This document shows positions 56,262-64,000 of a stretch of DNA of 64,000 nt, piece by piece. Numbering within the stretch: position 1 is the stretch's first letter; each line of letters opens with the position of its first letter. The notes beneath the pieces are model-generated. The model was not told the DNA's origin, did no database searches, and was given only the letters and a program-made list of their open reading frames with translations. Position numbers and translations under genes: made by a program. The DNA is from Caballeronia sp. SEWSISQ10-4 2. Its GTDB lineage: Bacteria > Pseudomonadota > Gammaproteobacteria > Burkholderiales > Burkholderiaceae. The stretch spans positions 1-64,000 of the forward strand of contig NZ_JALPRJ010000013.1 in NCBI RefSeq assembly GCF_030464885.1, written 5' to 3'.

Positions 56262-57377
56262 ATGTCACTCGAACCTTTCATCAACTCGGAGCCGTTCACC
56301 TTCGGCGTCGAACTCGAGATCCAGGTCGTCAATACCCACGACTACGACCTGACGAAGGCCGCCTCCGATCTCATGCGGCTCGTCAAGGACGAAAAAATCC
56401 CCGGCAACATCACGCCGGAGATCACCGAAAGCATGATCGAGCTGTCCACCGGCATCTGTACGACGCACGAACAGGCCGTAACGGACCTCCACGCCATTCG
56501 CGACACCTTGGTGGCCGCTGCTGACCACCTCAACGTGGGGCTGTGTGGCGGTGGCACGCACGCGTTCCAGCAGTGGAGCGACCGCCAGATCTTCGATACA
56601 CCGCGCTTTCAGTACCTTTCCGAACTCTACGGTTACCTCGCGAAGCAGTTCACGGTGTTCGGCCAGCATGTGCACATTGGCTGCCCGGATCCGGACAGCG
56701 CGTTGTTCCTGCTGCATTCCATGTCGCGCTTCATTCCGCATTTCATCGCGTTGTCGGCTTCCTCGCCGTATGTGCAGGGCGTGGATACCGGCTTCCATTC
56801 CGCGCGCCTTAATTCTGTATTTGCATTCCCATTGTCCGGCCGCGCGCCGTTCACGCTGACATGGGACAGCTTTGAGGAATATTTCTCGAAGATGGTCAGC
56901 ACCGGCGTGGTCAACAGCATGAAAGACTTCTACTGGGACATCCGGCCAAAACCAGGATTTGGGACGATCGAAGTCCGTGTGATGGACACGCCGCTGTCCG
57001 TCGATCGCGCGGCGGCGATTGCTTGCTACATCCAGACGCTCGCGCGCTACCTGCTGCTCGACAAACCCCTTACGCTCAAGGAAGACGATTACCTCGTCTA
57101 CACGTTCAACCGGTTCGAGGCATGCCGCTTCGGCCTGGAAGGCAGTTGCATTGATCCGCAGACGGGCGAGCGCCGCACGATCGCCGAAGATATCCTGGCA
57201 ACGCTCGATGTGATCGCGCCTCACGCAGACGCGCTCGGCTCGAACGAAGCGCTGCGCCAGGTCGGCGATATCGCGCGCAGCAATATGAACGACGCGACCT
57301 GGCTGCGCGGCGTTTTCGACCGCGAGCGTTCGCTGCATGAAGCAGTTCGCCAGCAGTGTTTGCAGTGGCGCGAATGA
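56262..57377 (+). CDS. ybdK: Carboxylate-amine ligase, YbdK/GshA-like family
   Basis: 371 residues of the second GCS family ([12 protein letters not shown] at the start, [34 protein letters not shown] near 240). In Escherichia coli YbdK shows weak gamma-glutamylcysteine ligase activity in vitro; the physiological role is not established. The window has a separate canonical gshA. It ends with a terminator and lies immediately left of the right origin-like element. Confidence 0.9.
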   Translation: MSLEPFINSEPFTFGVELEIQVVNTHDYDLTKAASDLMRLVKDEKIPGNITPEITESMIELSTGICTTHEQAVTDLHAIRDTLVAAADHLNVGLCGGGTHAFQQWSDRQIFDTPRFQYLSELYGYLAKQFTVFGQHVHIGCPDPDSALFLLHSMSRFIPHFIALSASSPYVQGVDTGFHSARLNSVFAFPLSGRAPFTLTWDSFEEYFSKMVSTGVVNSMKDFYWDIRPKPGFGTIEVRVMDTPLSVDRAAAIACYIQTLARYLLLDKPLTLKEDDYLVYTFNRFEACRFGLEGSCIDPQTGERRTIAEDILATLDVIAPHADALGSNEALRQVGDIARSNMNDATWLRGVFDRERSLHEAVRQQCLQWRE

Positions 57378-57426
57378 ACCGGACGACCGCGATTCGTGCG
57401 GTTTGAGCCGGTCGCAGAAAAAAAAG

Positions 57427-57454
57427 AAATCCGCTTACCGGCGGGTTTTTTTTC
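57427..57454 (+). terminator. Rho-independent terminator after ybdK
   Basis: AAATCCGC pairs with GCGGGTTT (one G-T pair) around a 6-nt loop, then an 8-T run. Confidence 0.75.
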
Positions 57455-57514
57455 GTCACATTCTTTCTGACCGATGCCGATAACCTGTCTCCAAGGTTTA
57501 CTGTTATGAAGTCG

Positions 57515-57563
57515 TATACATACGTAATAGTAGTTAACAAGCATCGCGCGATTCTGTGGACAA
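57515..57563 (-). other. Right origin unwinding-element candidate (inverted copy)
   Basis: Inverted counterpart of 54410-54458: the 27 bp at 57515-57541 match 25 of 27 positions of the left repeat when reversed, followed after 13 bp by TGTGGACAA (57555-57563), a DnaA box with one mismatch on the minus strand. The trio part on the minus strand reads CTACTATTACG. Confidence 0.72.
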
Positions 57564-57710
57564 CCGATAAAATCGTCGCAAACTCAATGATTTGGAGTGC
57601 GCATAACCGTGGTGCCGGGCCTTGCATCGAGCGGGGCAACGCGGGACAACAAGCGGGCTGTTTTTGACGCGGGGGGGTTATCAAGAATCGGCGCACATCG
57701 AATAATGCGG

Positions 57711-57746
57711 TTATCCACCCCCTTATCCACAATGTTTTGTGAATAA
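57711..57746. other. Cluster of three DnaA boxes
   Basis: TTATCCACC (57711-57719, one mismatch), TTATCCACA (57723-57731, exact) and, on the minus strand, TTATTCACA (57738-57746, fits TTATNCACA) within 36 bp. Dense clustering is typical of origins. The sequence just after is the leader of the MarR-type gene. Confidence 0.8.
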
Positions 57747-58073
57747 CTAAGGTGTACGTTTGTTCCGGGTCGCTTAGAATGTCGGTTTTACCGGTAGGGA
57801 GAAGCAGAGCCGGTGAACAAACGAAGCGCTCGACGGTCTAGAACAGGCGCCACGGAGAAACATAGATGTCCTGATCCGGACGACGAACTAGCCGCATCGG
57901 TTCGATCGCCTGAATTTTGAGACGGTAGTTGATACGAAAGGATTCGTCGGTCGGATACGTCGGCGATTAAGCCTGCAGCGACTTGGGTAAAACGAGCGGG
58001 GTCTGACGTTTTACCGGTTTCAAGCCGTTGCTGAACCATCAGATAAGCATCAAGAAAGACGAAGCGAACGACT

Positions 58074-58718
58074 ATGAGCGAAGGCGTATATGGAGAGCAG
58101 GCCACAGGGCGGGTGACCCACGGCTTGCTGCGGTTGAGCACGGCGATGCGTAGCCAGGCATGGGAATGGGCTGAGGGTGCGGGCTTGACGCCGACCCAGG
58201 GCGAAATTCTCGTGTTGCTGATGCAGCGACGCGGTCCAATGCGGCTTGGCGAGATCGCACGGGAAACGGCCTTGACTGCCGCGACCACCAGCGATGCCGT
58301 CAGCACGCTGGAAGGCAAGGGTCTGGTCGAAAAGCGCCGGGCGCTTGACGACGGCCGAGCGCTGGCAGTGCGCCTGACCGCGCGCGGAAAGACGGCGGCC
58401 AAGAAGGCGCTGGTCTGGCCGGAGTTTTTGTCGAAGGCAGTCGGGACGTTGAAAGCCGATGAGCAGACGCAGTTGTACCGCAGCCTGCTCAAGACCATTC
58501 GACAGCTCGAAGTGGTGCAGCAGATTCCGCCGCATCGCATGTGCCTGAGCTGCACGCACCTCGAAGCGAGCAAGAACCCGAAGAAAACGCCGCATCACTG
58601 CACGTTGCTGAACATCGACATGGCCGATACCGATCTGCGCCTCGATTGTTCGGTATACGAAGAAGGCGATCTGTCCAAGCAGAAGAAGAACTGGAAGATT
58701 TTCGCGCAGCTCGCATAA
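58074..58718 (+). CDS. MarR-type regulator with cysteine-rich C-terminal tail
   Basis: 214 residues. The winged helix-turn-helix typical of MarR proteins is seen: TPTQGEILVLLMQRRGPMRLGEIARETALTAATTSDAV, then KGLVEKRRALDDGRALAVRLTARG with the wing. Unusual is a C-terminal tail of about 60 residues with Cys and His (LSCTHLEASKNPKKTPHHCTL and DLRLDCSVYEEGD), suggesting metal or redox sensing. Probable repressor of neighbouring genes; targets unknown. The gene follows the DnaA-box cluster. Confidence 0.8.
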   Translation: MSEGVYGEQATGRVTHGLLRLSTAMRSQAWEWAEGAGLTPTQGEILVLLMQRRGPMRLGEIARETALTAATTSDAVSTLEGKGLVEKRRALDDGRALAVRLTARGKTAAKKALVWPEFLSKAVGTLKADEQTQLYRSLLKTIRQLEVVQQIPPHRMCLSCTHLEASKNPKKTPHHCTLLNIDMADTDLRLDCSVYEEGDLSKQKKNWKIFAQLA

Positions 58719-58750
58719 GCGCCGCTGCGTAAATCTCTTCTTTCGCCGCT

Positions 58751-58779
58751 CGTGCTTCGCGTTCTGAACGCGAAGCACG
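58751..58779. repeat. Perfect 14-bp inverted repeat
   Basis: CGTGCTTCGCGTTC, one T, then GAACGCGAAGCACG, between the MarR-type gene and the amidotransferase gene. The hairpin is strong but has no T run. Could be an operator or a factor-independent pause site. Confidence 0.6.
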
Positions 58780-58915
58780 CGAGTGTCGGTTAGACTATTC
58801 GAGCCGCGCGCCCGTTGGCGGTGCGCTGGCTGCTCGACTGTGCCTCCGCTTTCCGTGCGCCGCTTGATGCCGCGCGCTCCGACCTCAGCTTGCCGGCTAT
58901 CCTGGATGACCGCCG

Positions 58916-59635
58916 ATGAAACGTGAAGTCCTGGCGATACGCCACGTCTATTTCGAAGATCTCGGCAGCCTGGAACTGGTGCTGGGCGATCGTGGCCAAC
59001 TGGTGCGTTATCTCGACGTGGGCCGTGCTCGCATCGACGCTCCCAATCCACTCGACACTTCATTAATGGTTGTCCTCGGCGGCCCGATCGGCGCCTATGA
59101 CGACGCGCTTTTTCCCCATTTGAATCCATTGCTTGCGATGCTGGAAAAGCGCATTGCGGCCGGCTTGCCGACTATCGGCATCTGCCTGGGTGCGCAGTTG
59201 ATTGCCCGCGCGCTGGGTGCGAAGGTTTATCCGGCGCCGCAAAAGGAAATCGGCTGGAAGGCGCTGACGCTGACCGAGGCGGGACGGGCATCGGCATTGC
59301 GGCATTTTGAAGCCGATGGTCAGCCGACACCGGTTCTTCACTGGCACGGCGATACCTTCGATCTCCCCGATGGCGCCACCCGGCTGGCTTCCACAGACCT
59401 TTGCGAGAATCAGGCTTTCAGTTGGGGCGATCACGTTCTAGCGCTGCAATGCCACCCTGAAGTTCTCGTCGACCGGTTCGAAACCTGGCTGATAGCGTAC
59501 CCCGGCGAAGTGGCGGCAAGCGGCACCGACGTGCCGACCTTACGCGCCGATACCGCCAAGCATGGCCCCGCGCTCGAACGTGCCGCGCGCAAGATGTTTG
59601 GCGAGTGGCTCGACCGCTTTGAGCCGGCTAAATAA
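58916..59635 (+). CDS. Class I glutamine amidotransferase-like protein
   Basis: 239 residues. Triad visible: nucleophile in TIGICLGAQLIARALG (Cys near 87), and His/Glu in ALQCHPEVLVDRFE (about 180). Similar to stand-alone GMP synthase-like amidotransferase domains (EGUP-like), whose substrate is uncertain. MOSC and OYE genes follow in the same direction. Confidence 0.85.
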   Translation: MKREVLAIRHVYFEDLGSLELVLGDRGQLVRYLDVGRARIDAPNPLDTSLMVVLGGPIGAYDDALFPHLNPLLAMLEKRIAAGLPTIGICLGAQLIARALGAKVYPAPQKEIGWKALTLTEAGRASALRHFEADGQPTPVLHWHGDTFDLPDGATRLASTDLCENQAFSWGDHVLALQCHPEVLVDRFETWLIAYPGEVAASGTDVPTLRADTAKHGPALERAARKMFGEWLDRFEPAK

Positions 59636-59667
59636 AGGTTTAGAGAACGCACTGAAGGTAACGCACC

Positions 59668-60375
59668 ATGAATCCTGTTATCGATGCCGTCCTTGCGGGC
59701 GTAGTCGCACCGCTTGGCACGCAGGGAAAATACAGCGCGATTCACAAGGTGCCGGTGGCGGTGCGGGTTCATGTCGGAGAAACCGGCATGGAAGGCGACC
59801 ACCAATTCGAGCGCAAGCATCACGGTGGCCCCGAGAAAGCGCTGCATCACTACAGCCGCGACCACTACGCCGTCTGGCGCGACGAATGGCCTGAATCATC
59901 AACGGGTTTGACGCGCTTCGATACCCCCGGCGCATTCGGCGAAAACATCTCGACTCGCGGTTTGAATGAAGCAGATGTTTGTGTCGGCGATATGTATCGT
60001 CTTGGCACGGTGATCGTGCAGGTGTCGCAGCCGCGCCAGCCGTGCTGGAAACTGAACCTCCATTTTTCCCGCGATGACATGTCGCGGCGCGTGCAGGACA
60101 CGCGTCGTACCGGCTGGTATTACCGCGTGCTGGAACCCGGTGAAATGGGCGCCGGCGATGTCATGGAGCGGCTCGCGCGACCGCATCCCGAATGGAGCGT
60201 CGAACGTCTGCTGCGGGTGCTTTACGTCGATCGCGACGATCAGGCATCGCTGGAAAAGATGGCGATGCTCGAGGCATTGACGCCGTCATGGAGAAGTACC
60301 GCGGCGAAGCGGCTCGATACCGGCAAGGTCGAGTCCTGGGCGTTGAGATTGAATACGCCGGAGGGCGAGAAGTAG
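59668..60375 (+). CDS. MOSC domain protein, YiiM-like
   Basis: 235 residues; MOSC domain with GDHQFERKHHGGPEKALHHYS and GAFGENISTRGLNE, then SQPRQPCWKLNLHF with the conserved Cys. MOSC proteins bind molybdenum or iron-sulphur-linked sulphur groups; YiiM reduces N-hydroxylated bases such as 6-hydroxylaminopurine. A C-terminal 3-alpha extension is present. 33 bp after the amidotransferase gene; probably one operon. Confidence 0.87.
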   Translation: MNPVIDAVLAGVVAPLGTQGKYSAIHKVPVAVRVHVGETGMEGDHQFERKHHGGPEKALHHYSRDHYAVWRDEWPESSTGLTRFDTPGAFGENISTRGLNEADVCVGDMYRLGTVIVQVSQPRQPCWKLNLHFSRDDMSRRVQDTRRTGWYYRVLEPGEMGAGDVMERLARPHPEWSVERLLRVLYVDRDDQASLEKMAMLEALTPSWRSTAAKRLDTGKVESWALRLNTPEGEK

Positions 60376-60475
60376 GCGTTGATGTTATCGGTGGGGCAAT
60401 CGCGCCGGCTATCAGCAGGGAGAAAACCGAAGTGCTATTCTAAAACGCCCTTTTCCCTCCCTCGGAAACTCTCCC

Positions 60476-61588
60476 ATGAGCGCTCTGTTTTCGCCATTCA
60501 CGCTGCGGAGCGTGACGATTCCGAACCGCATCGTCGTCTCGCCGATGTGCCAGTACTCAGCCGAACGCGGCGAGGCCACCGCGTGGCACATGATCCACCT
60601 CGGACACCTCGCGCTCTCTGGCGCCGGCATGCTCTGCCTCGAAGCCACCGCAGTCGAACCCGATGGCCGCATCACGCCTGGCGACCTCGGCCTCTGGGAC
60701 GACGCCACTGAAGCGGCGCTCAAACCGGTCATTGGCGCAATCCGGAAGTATTCGCACGTTGCCATCACGATGCAACTTGGCCATGCAGGCCGCAAAGCGT
60801 CGAGCGCGGTGCCATGGGAAGGCGGTCAGCTGATCGCTGTGTCAGATGGTGGCTGGATGCCCTCGGCACCGTCGGCGATCCCGCATAAGGAAGGTGAAAC
60901 GCCGCCGCTCGCACTTGATGCAGCCGGCTTGATCCGCGTGCGTGAAGCTTTCGTGGCAACGGCGAAACGCGCGGCGCGCCTGGGGTTGGATGGGCTCGAA
61001 GTGCATGCCGCCCACGGTTATCTGCTGCATCAGTTTCTTTCGCCGCTGGCAAACCAGCGCACCGACGAATACGGTGGTTCGCTCGAAAATCGCATGCGTT
61101 TTCCGCTCGAAGTCTTTGACGCCGTGCGCGCTGCTTTTCCCGCCGATAAACCCGTCGGCTTGCGGGTGTCGGCATCGGACTGGGTGGAGGGCGGCTGGGA
61201 TCTCGAGCAGACCATCGCGTTCGTGAAGGAGTTGCAGAAACACAAGGTGGACTGGATCGATGTCTCGTCGGGCGGCGTATCGCCGTTGCAAAAAATCCCG
61301 CTGTCACCCGGTTATCAACTGCCGTTTGCAAAAGCCATCAAGGAAGCAACGGGCGTGAACACAATGGGCGTTGGCCTGATCACCGATCCGCAGCATGCCG
61401 AAGAGATCATTGAGTCCGGTCAGGCGGATATGGTCGCGCTCGCGCGTGCGCTGCTCTACAATCCGCGCTGGCCGTGGCACGCGGCCGCGCAGCTTGGTGC
61501 GACTGTCGAGGCGCCGCCGCAATACTGGCGCTCGCAGCCGCGTGACCAAAAAGCGTTGTTCGGCGATATCTCTTTCGGCCAACGCTGA
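60476..61588 (+). CDS. NADH:flavin oxidoreductase, old yellow enzyme (XenA/NamA-type)
   Basis: 370-residue FMN enzyme that reduces activated double bonds and nitro groups. Seen are SALFSPFTLRSVTIPNRIVVSPMCQYSAERGEATAWH at the start, the LGHAGRK and HAAHGYLLHQFLSPLANQR motifs (His/His or His/Asn substrate residues) and EYGGSLENRMRFPLE. The physiological substrate cannot be told. A terminator follows. Confidence 0.93.
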   Translation: MSALFSPFTLRSVTIPNRIVVSPMCQYSAERGEATAWHMIHLGHLALSGAGMLCLEATAVEPDGRITPGDLGLWDDATEAALKPVIGAIRKYSHVAITMQLGHAGRKASSAVPWEGGQLIAVSDGGWMPSAPSAIPHKEGETPPLALDAAGLIRVREAFVATAKRAARLGLDGLEVHAAHGYLLHQFLSPLANQRTDEYGGSLENRMRFPLEVFDAVRAAFPADKPVGLRVSASDWVEGGWDLEQTIAFVKELQKHKVDWIDVSSGGVSPLQKIPLSPGYQLPFAKAIKEATGVNTMGVGLITDPQHAEEIIESGQADMVALARALLYNPRWPWHAAAQLGATVEAPPQYWRSQPRDQKALFGDISFGQR

Positions 61589-61699
61589 AACACGCAGCAT
61601 GAATAAAGAGAGCGGTTGAATTCGTGCGCGCCTAACGTGTACGATGCCGATGTTCGCCTGCGTGGTTTCAACCGTGCAGGCAGCAAAACGAAGGACAGC

Positions 61700-61738
61700 A
61701 ACGCGGCGGCGCCTCGCATTCAGGCCGCCGCGTTTTTT
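61700..61738 (+). terminator. Rho-independent terminator after the flavin enzyme gene
   Basis: AACGCGGCGGC and GCCGCCGCGTT pair around a 10-12 nt loop, then seven T. About 110 bp after the stop codon. Confidence 0.75.
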
Positions 61739-61838
61739 TAATCCACGTTCCGGTTCGTCACCGTTCGCGTGAAACCGGGACGGGGCGAAGTTGAAGCGTC
61801 TGCCAAGCCAAACCGATTCGTTTTAAAGGATTCATTCG

Positions 61839-62294
61839 ATGAGTTCACGGAGGGTCGCCGTCCGCCGTTCGGGCATACACGGCAAGGGCGTTTTCGCCGC
61901 GATGCCACTCGCCAAAGGCGAGCGGATTATCGAGTACAAGGGCGAACGCATTTCGTGGAAAGAGGCATTGCGCCGTCATCCGCACAACCCGGACGAGCCG
62001 AACCACACGTTCTATTTCGCGCTCGAAAACAGCAAGGTGATCGACGGCAAAGTCGATGGCAATAGCGCGCGCTACATCAACCATTCGTGCGCGCCGAATT
62101 GCGAAGCGGAAGAGAAGGAAGGGCGCGTGTTCATCCACGCGCTGCGTGCGATCAAAACCGATGAAGAGCTGTACTACGACTACGGTCTCGTCATCGACGG
62201 TCGCATCACGAAGAAGCTCAAGAAGGAATACGAGTGCCGTTGCGGCGCCAAAAAGTGCCGCGGCACGATGCTGGCGCTGAAGAAGAAAAAGTAA
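61839..62294 (+). CDS. Bacterial SET-domain lysine methyltransferase
   Basis: 151 residues. SET features: RSGIHGKGVFAAMPLAKGE (SAM GxG), YINHSCAPNCEAE (SAM/catalytic NHSC), ELYYDYG with the catalytic Tyr, and a post-SET zinc-like CRCGAKKCRGTML. A basic tail (LALKKKK) follows. Such proteins occur in some bacteria and may methylate histone-like proteins or secreted targets; the substrate here is unknown. Alone, with a bidirectional terminator after it. Confidence 0.88.
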   Translation: MSSRRVAVRRSGIHGKGVFAAMPLAKGERIIEYKGERISWKEALRRHPHNPDEPNHTFYFALENSKVIDGKVDGNSARYINHSCAPNCEAEEKEGRVFIHALRAIKTDEELYYDYGLVIDGRITKKLKKEYECRCGAKKCRGTMLALKKKK

Positions 62295-62314
62295 GGCTTT
62301 CGTACTGAAGTAAA

Positions 62315-62349
62315 AAAACGCCGCGGCAGGTCTCTGCCGTGGCGTTTTT
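62315..62349. terminator. Bidirectional terminator
   Basis: AAAACGCCGCGGCAG and CTGCCGTGGCGTTTT pair around GTCT with A and T runs on both sides; serves the SET gene (+) and the histidine kinase gene (-). Confidence 0.8.
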
Positions 62350-63855
62350 CTATGCCACTTTCAAAGGCATCCGCACGATGAAACGCGCGCCGCCTTCGGG
62401 CGCTGGAGCATCTTCATAATGCACGCTGCCGTCGTGCAGCGCCATGATGTCGTGGACGATCGCCAGACCCAGTCCAGCGCCGCCTTCCACGCCGTGGCCG
62501 TCGCCGCGGAAGAAGCGTTTGAAGAGATCCTGCTGCTGTTCAAGCGGCACGCCGGGACCGTTATCTTCCACCACGATTTCGCCCATCCTGAGGCCATTTT
62601 CATCGACGGTTTGCGTCACCGTGACCGTCACACGTGCACCTTCGAGTCGCGACGTGGGCACGTATTTCAGGGCGTTATCGATGAGATTGCCGATCACCTC
62701 ACGCACCAGCACGAGATTGCCGCGCACGATCAGGGGATGCTCATTATCGGGATCGTCGAGACGCTGAAAGCCCATGTCGACACCCGCGGCCAGCGCGCGC
62801 GGCACCCATTCGGCGCCGGTTTCGAACGCGAGCGCGGCGTAATCGAAATCGGTGAAACGCGCAGCCTGTTCGCCCGGCTCGGCGCGCGCGAGCGAAAGCA
62901 ACTGGTTTGACAATCGCACAGCCCGATCTGCCGACGCCCGCAGCTCCTTAACCGCTTCCAGCACCTTCGCCGGATCCTTCGCGCTCGCCGCTTGCTCGGC
63001 GTGCAGCTTCACGGCGGTGAGCGGCGTGCGCAACTGATGCGCGGCATCGGCAATAAACTTGCGCTGGCCGTCCAGCGCCATCTTCAGGCGCTCGAGCAGG
63101 GCGTTCATCGCGCTCGTGAGCGGACGGATTTCGATGGGAACGAAGGATTCATCGACCGGTTCCAGCGACGTATGGGTCTGCCGGTTGAGGGTATCGGCGA
63201 GATCGGTCAGCGGGTTGAGTTGCTGGTTCACGACGCGCCACACGATGACCCAGCCCGCCAGCAGCAGGAGCAGCAGCGGCATCATGATCGCGACCATGAA
63301 CTCGACGGCGATCCTGTAGCGCGAACCCACGCGCTGCGCCACTTCCACAACAATTGGATTGCCGTGCAATTGATCGACGCGCACCTGTGCCGCGCGCACG
63401 CTCGTGCCCTGGTAGTTGGTCTCGAAGACGTAGGCGTAATGAATCCGGCGCACGTTCGTGCCAGTCAGCGGCAGATCGGGTTCGCCGGCGATTTCGTTTT
63501 CACCGTCACTGATGCGGTAAATCAGTTGTTCGACGGGATCGGAAAACATCGCGCGGGCGAGCGGCGGCACGGTCAACGGTGCGTCGACGCCAGCGAGCTG
63601 GATCTGCTTCGAGATAGCCGTAGCGAGATCGGCAAGCGAGCGGTCGACCACATGCTGCGTGTATTGCCACGCGAGCCAGTACGCCATCAATCCGCTCATC
63701 AGCGCGAGCAGCGACAGCGGCGCAGCTAGGCGACGCAGCAGCGAGCGCCGCAGGCTGGGAGGCACGCGCTCAGACGTAGTTGCCGTCTGCGCCAGATGCA
63801 GCCAGTCGGCGCGATCGAAACGTTCGTCGGGTGTGCGCCGGGGAGGGAATCGCAA
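62350..63855 (-). CDS. Two-component sensor histidine kinase
   Basis: 501 residues: two transmembrane segments flank a periplasmic sensor domain, then HAMP, HisKA with FIADAAHQLRTPLTAVKLH (phospho-acceptor His near 285), N box NLIDNALKYV, G1 VEDNGPGVP and G2 GAGLGLAIVHD. The architecture (2CSK-like sensor, TctE class) suggests sensing of a small solute such as a tricarboxylate; no proof here. Its response regulator partner starts left of the regulator tail at the window end; genes are close (about 50 bp). Confidence 0.92.
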   Translation of the reverse strand: MRFPPRRTPDERFDRADWLHLAQTATTSERVPPSLRRSLLRRLAAPLSLLALMSGLMAYWLAWQYTQHVVDRSLADLATAISKQIQLAGVDAPLTVPPLARAMFSDPVEQLIYRISDGENEIAGEPDLPLTGTNVRRIHYAYVFETNYQGTSVRAAQVRVDQLHGNPIVVEVAQRVGSRYRIAVEFMVAIMMPLLLLLLAGWVIVWRVVNQQLNPLTDLADTLNRQTHTSLEPVDESFVPIEIRPLTSAMNALLERLKMALDGQRKFIADAAHQLRTPLTAVKLHAEQAASAKDPAKVLEAVKELRASADRAVRLSNQLLSLARAEPGEQAARFTDFDYAALAFETGAEWVPRALAAGVDMGFQRLDDPDNEHPLIVRGNLVLVREVIGNLIDNALKYVPTSRLEGARVTVTVTQTVDENGLRMGEIVVEDNGPGVPLEQQQDLFKRFFRGDGHGVEGGAGLGLAIVHDIMALHDGSVHYEDAPAPEGGARFIVRMPLKVA

Positions 63856-63903
63856 GGTGCTGGGTGACCGCTCGTCAGGCTGGTTAAGCCGTCGACAAAC
63901 CGC

Positions 63904-64000
63904 TTACGCGGCCTGCCGGATTTCCTGCAGCAGGTAGCCGAAACCTCGCACTGTCACGATTTCCACGCGGCAGTTTTCGAGTTTCTTGCGTACCCGGTGC
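63904..64000 (-). CDS. OmpR/PhoB-type response regulator, C-terminal fragment
   Basis: 31 residues visible, ending HRVRKKLENCRVEIVTVRGFGYLLQEIRQ: the last wing of an OmpR-type winged helix. It is cut by the window edge. Directly upstream of the histidine kinase in the same direction, with which it would form a two-component pair. Confidence 0.85.
   Translation of the reverse strand, partial: HRVRKKLENCRVEIVTVRGFGYLLQEIRQAA

Overview
The window is GC-rich betaproteobacterial chromosomal DNA, most likely Burkholderia sensu lato (Burkholderia, Paraburkholderia or Caballeronia), from the origin-proximal part of the main chromosome. Reasons: the order gyrB-dnaN-dnaA / rpmH-rnpA-yidD-yidC-mnmE, a complete type II secretion cluster in the order gspD-E-F-C-G-H-I-J-K-L-M-N, and protein sequences typical of that group. 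Genus and species cannot be fixed from the sequence alone.

Layout. 1-0.7 kb: the end of a decayed integrated element, with a truncated integrase and a 3' piece of tRNA-Lys. 0.8-6.5 kb: gyrB, dnaN and dnaA, all leftward. 6.5-9.8 kb: dnaA-rpmH intergenic region, then rpmH, rnpA, yidD and yidC rightward. 10-12.2 kb: a reversed-order AbiE-like toxin-antitoxin pair with a broken toxin, and an HTH regulator. 12.5-13.9 kb: mnmE. 13.9-25.3 kb: an 11.35 kb genomic island inserted in the 3' end of mnmE and bounded by 18-bp direct repeats. It carries an integrase, an IS4-family remnant, an SSB-like protein, a phage-virion-like protein, several exported or membrane proteins of unknown function, an Mrr-like endonuclease and an AvcD/DcdV-type dCMP deaminase, so it looks like a defence island. 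25.3-37.3 kb: housekeeping and accessory core genes (LysE exporter, YaeQ, VOC protein, ada-alkA alkylation repair, gshA, two lipoproteins or small membrane proteins, a NodT-type outer membrane factor) and two candidate small RNAs with anti-Shine-Dalgarno repeats. 37.4-49.1 kb: the gsp cluster, all leftward. 49.7-54.2 kb: lytic transglycosylase, COG0523 GTPase, HU and a degenerate MnmC. 54.2-57.8 kb: a CPA2 antiporter and a YbdK-type ligase, flanked by two clusters of DnaA boxes. 58-64 kb: MarR regulator, glutamine amidotransferase, MOSC protein, old yellow enzyme, SET-domain methyltransferase, then a leftward histidine kinase with the tail of its response regulator.

The most striking signal is at 54.2-57.8 kb. 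Two copies of the arrangement DnaA box, 13-bp spacer, CTA-repeat (DnaA-trio-like) AT-rich tract lie in inverted orientation 3.1 kb apart, with more DnaA boxes outside them. This fits a bipartite replication origin well away from dnaA, whose own upstream region has only one perfect DnaA box and no comparable unwinding element. The second highlight is the mnmE-targeted island with its deaminase module, and the third is the pair of candidate small RNAs.
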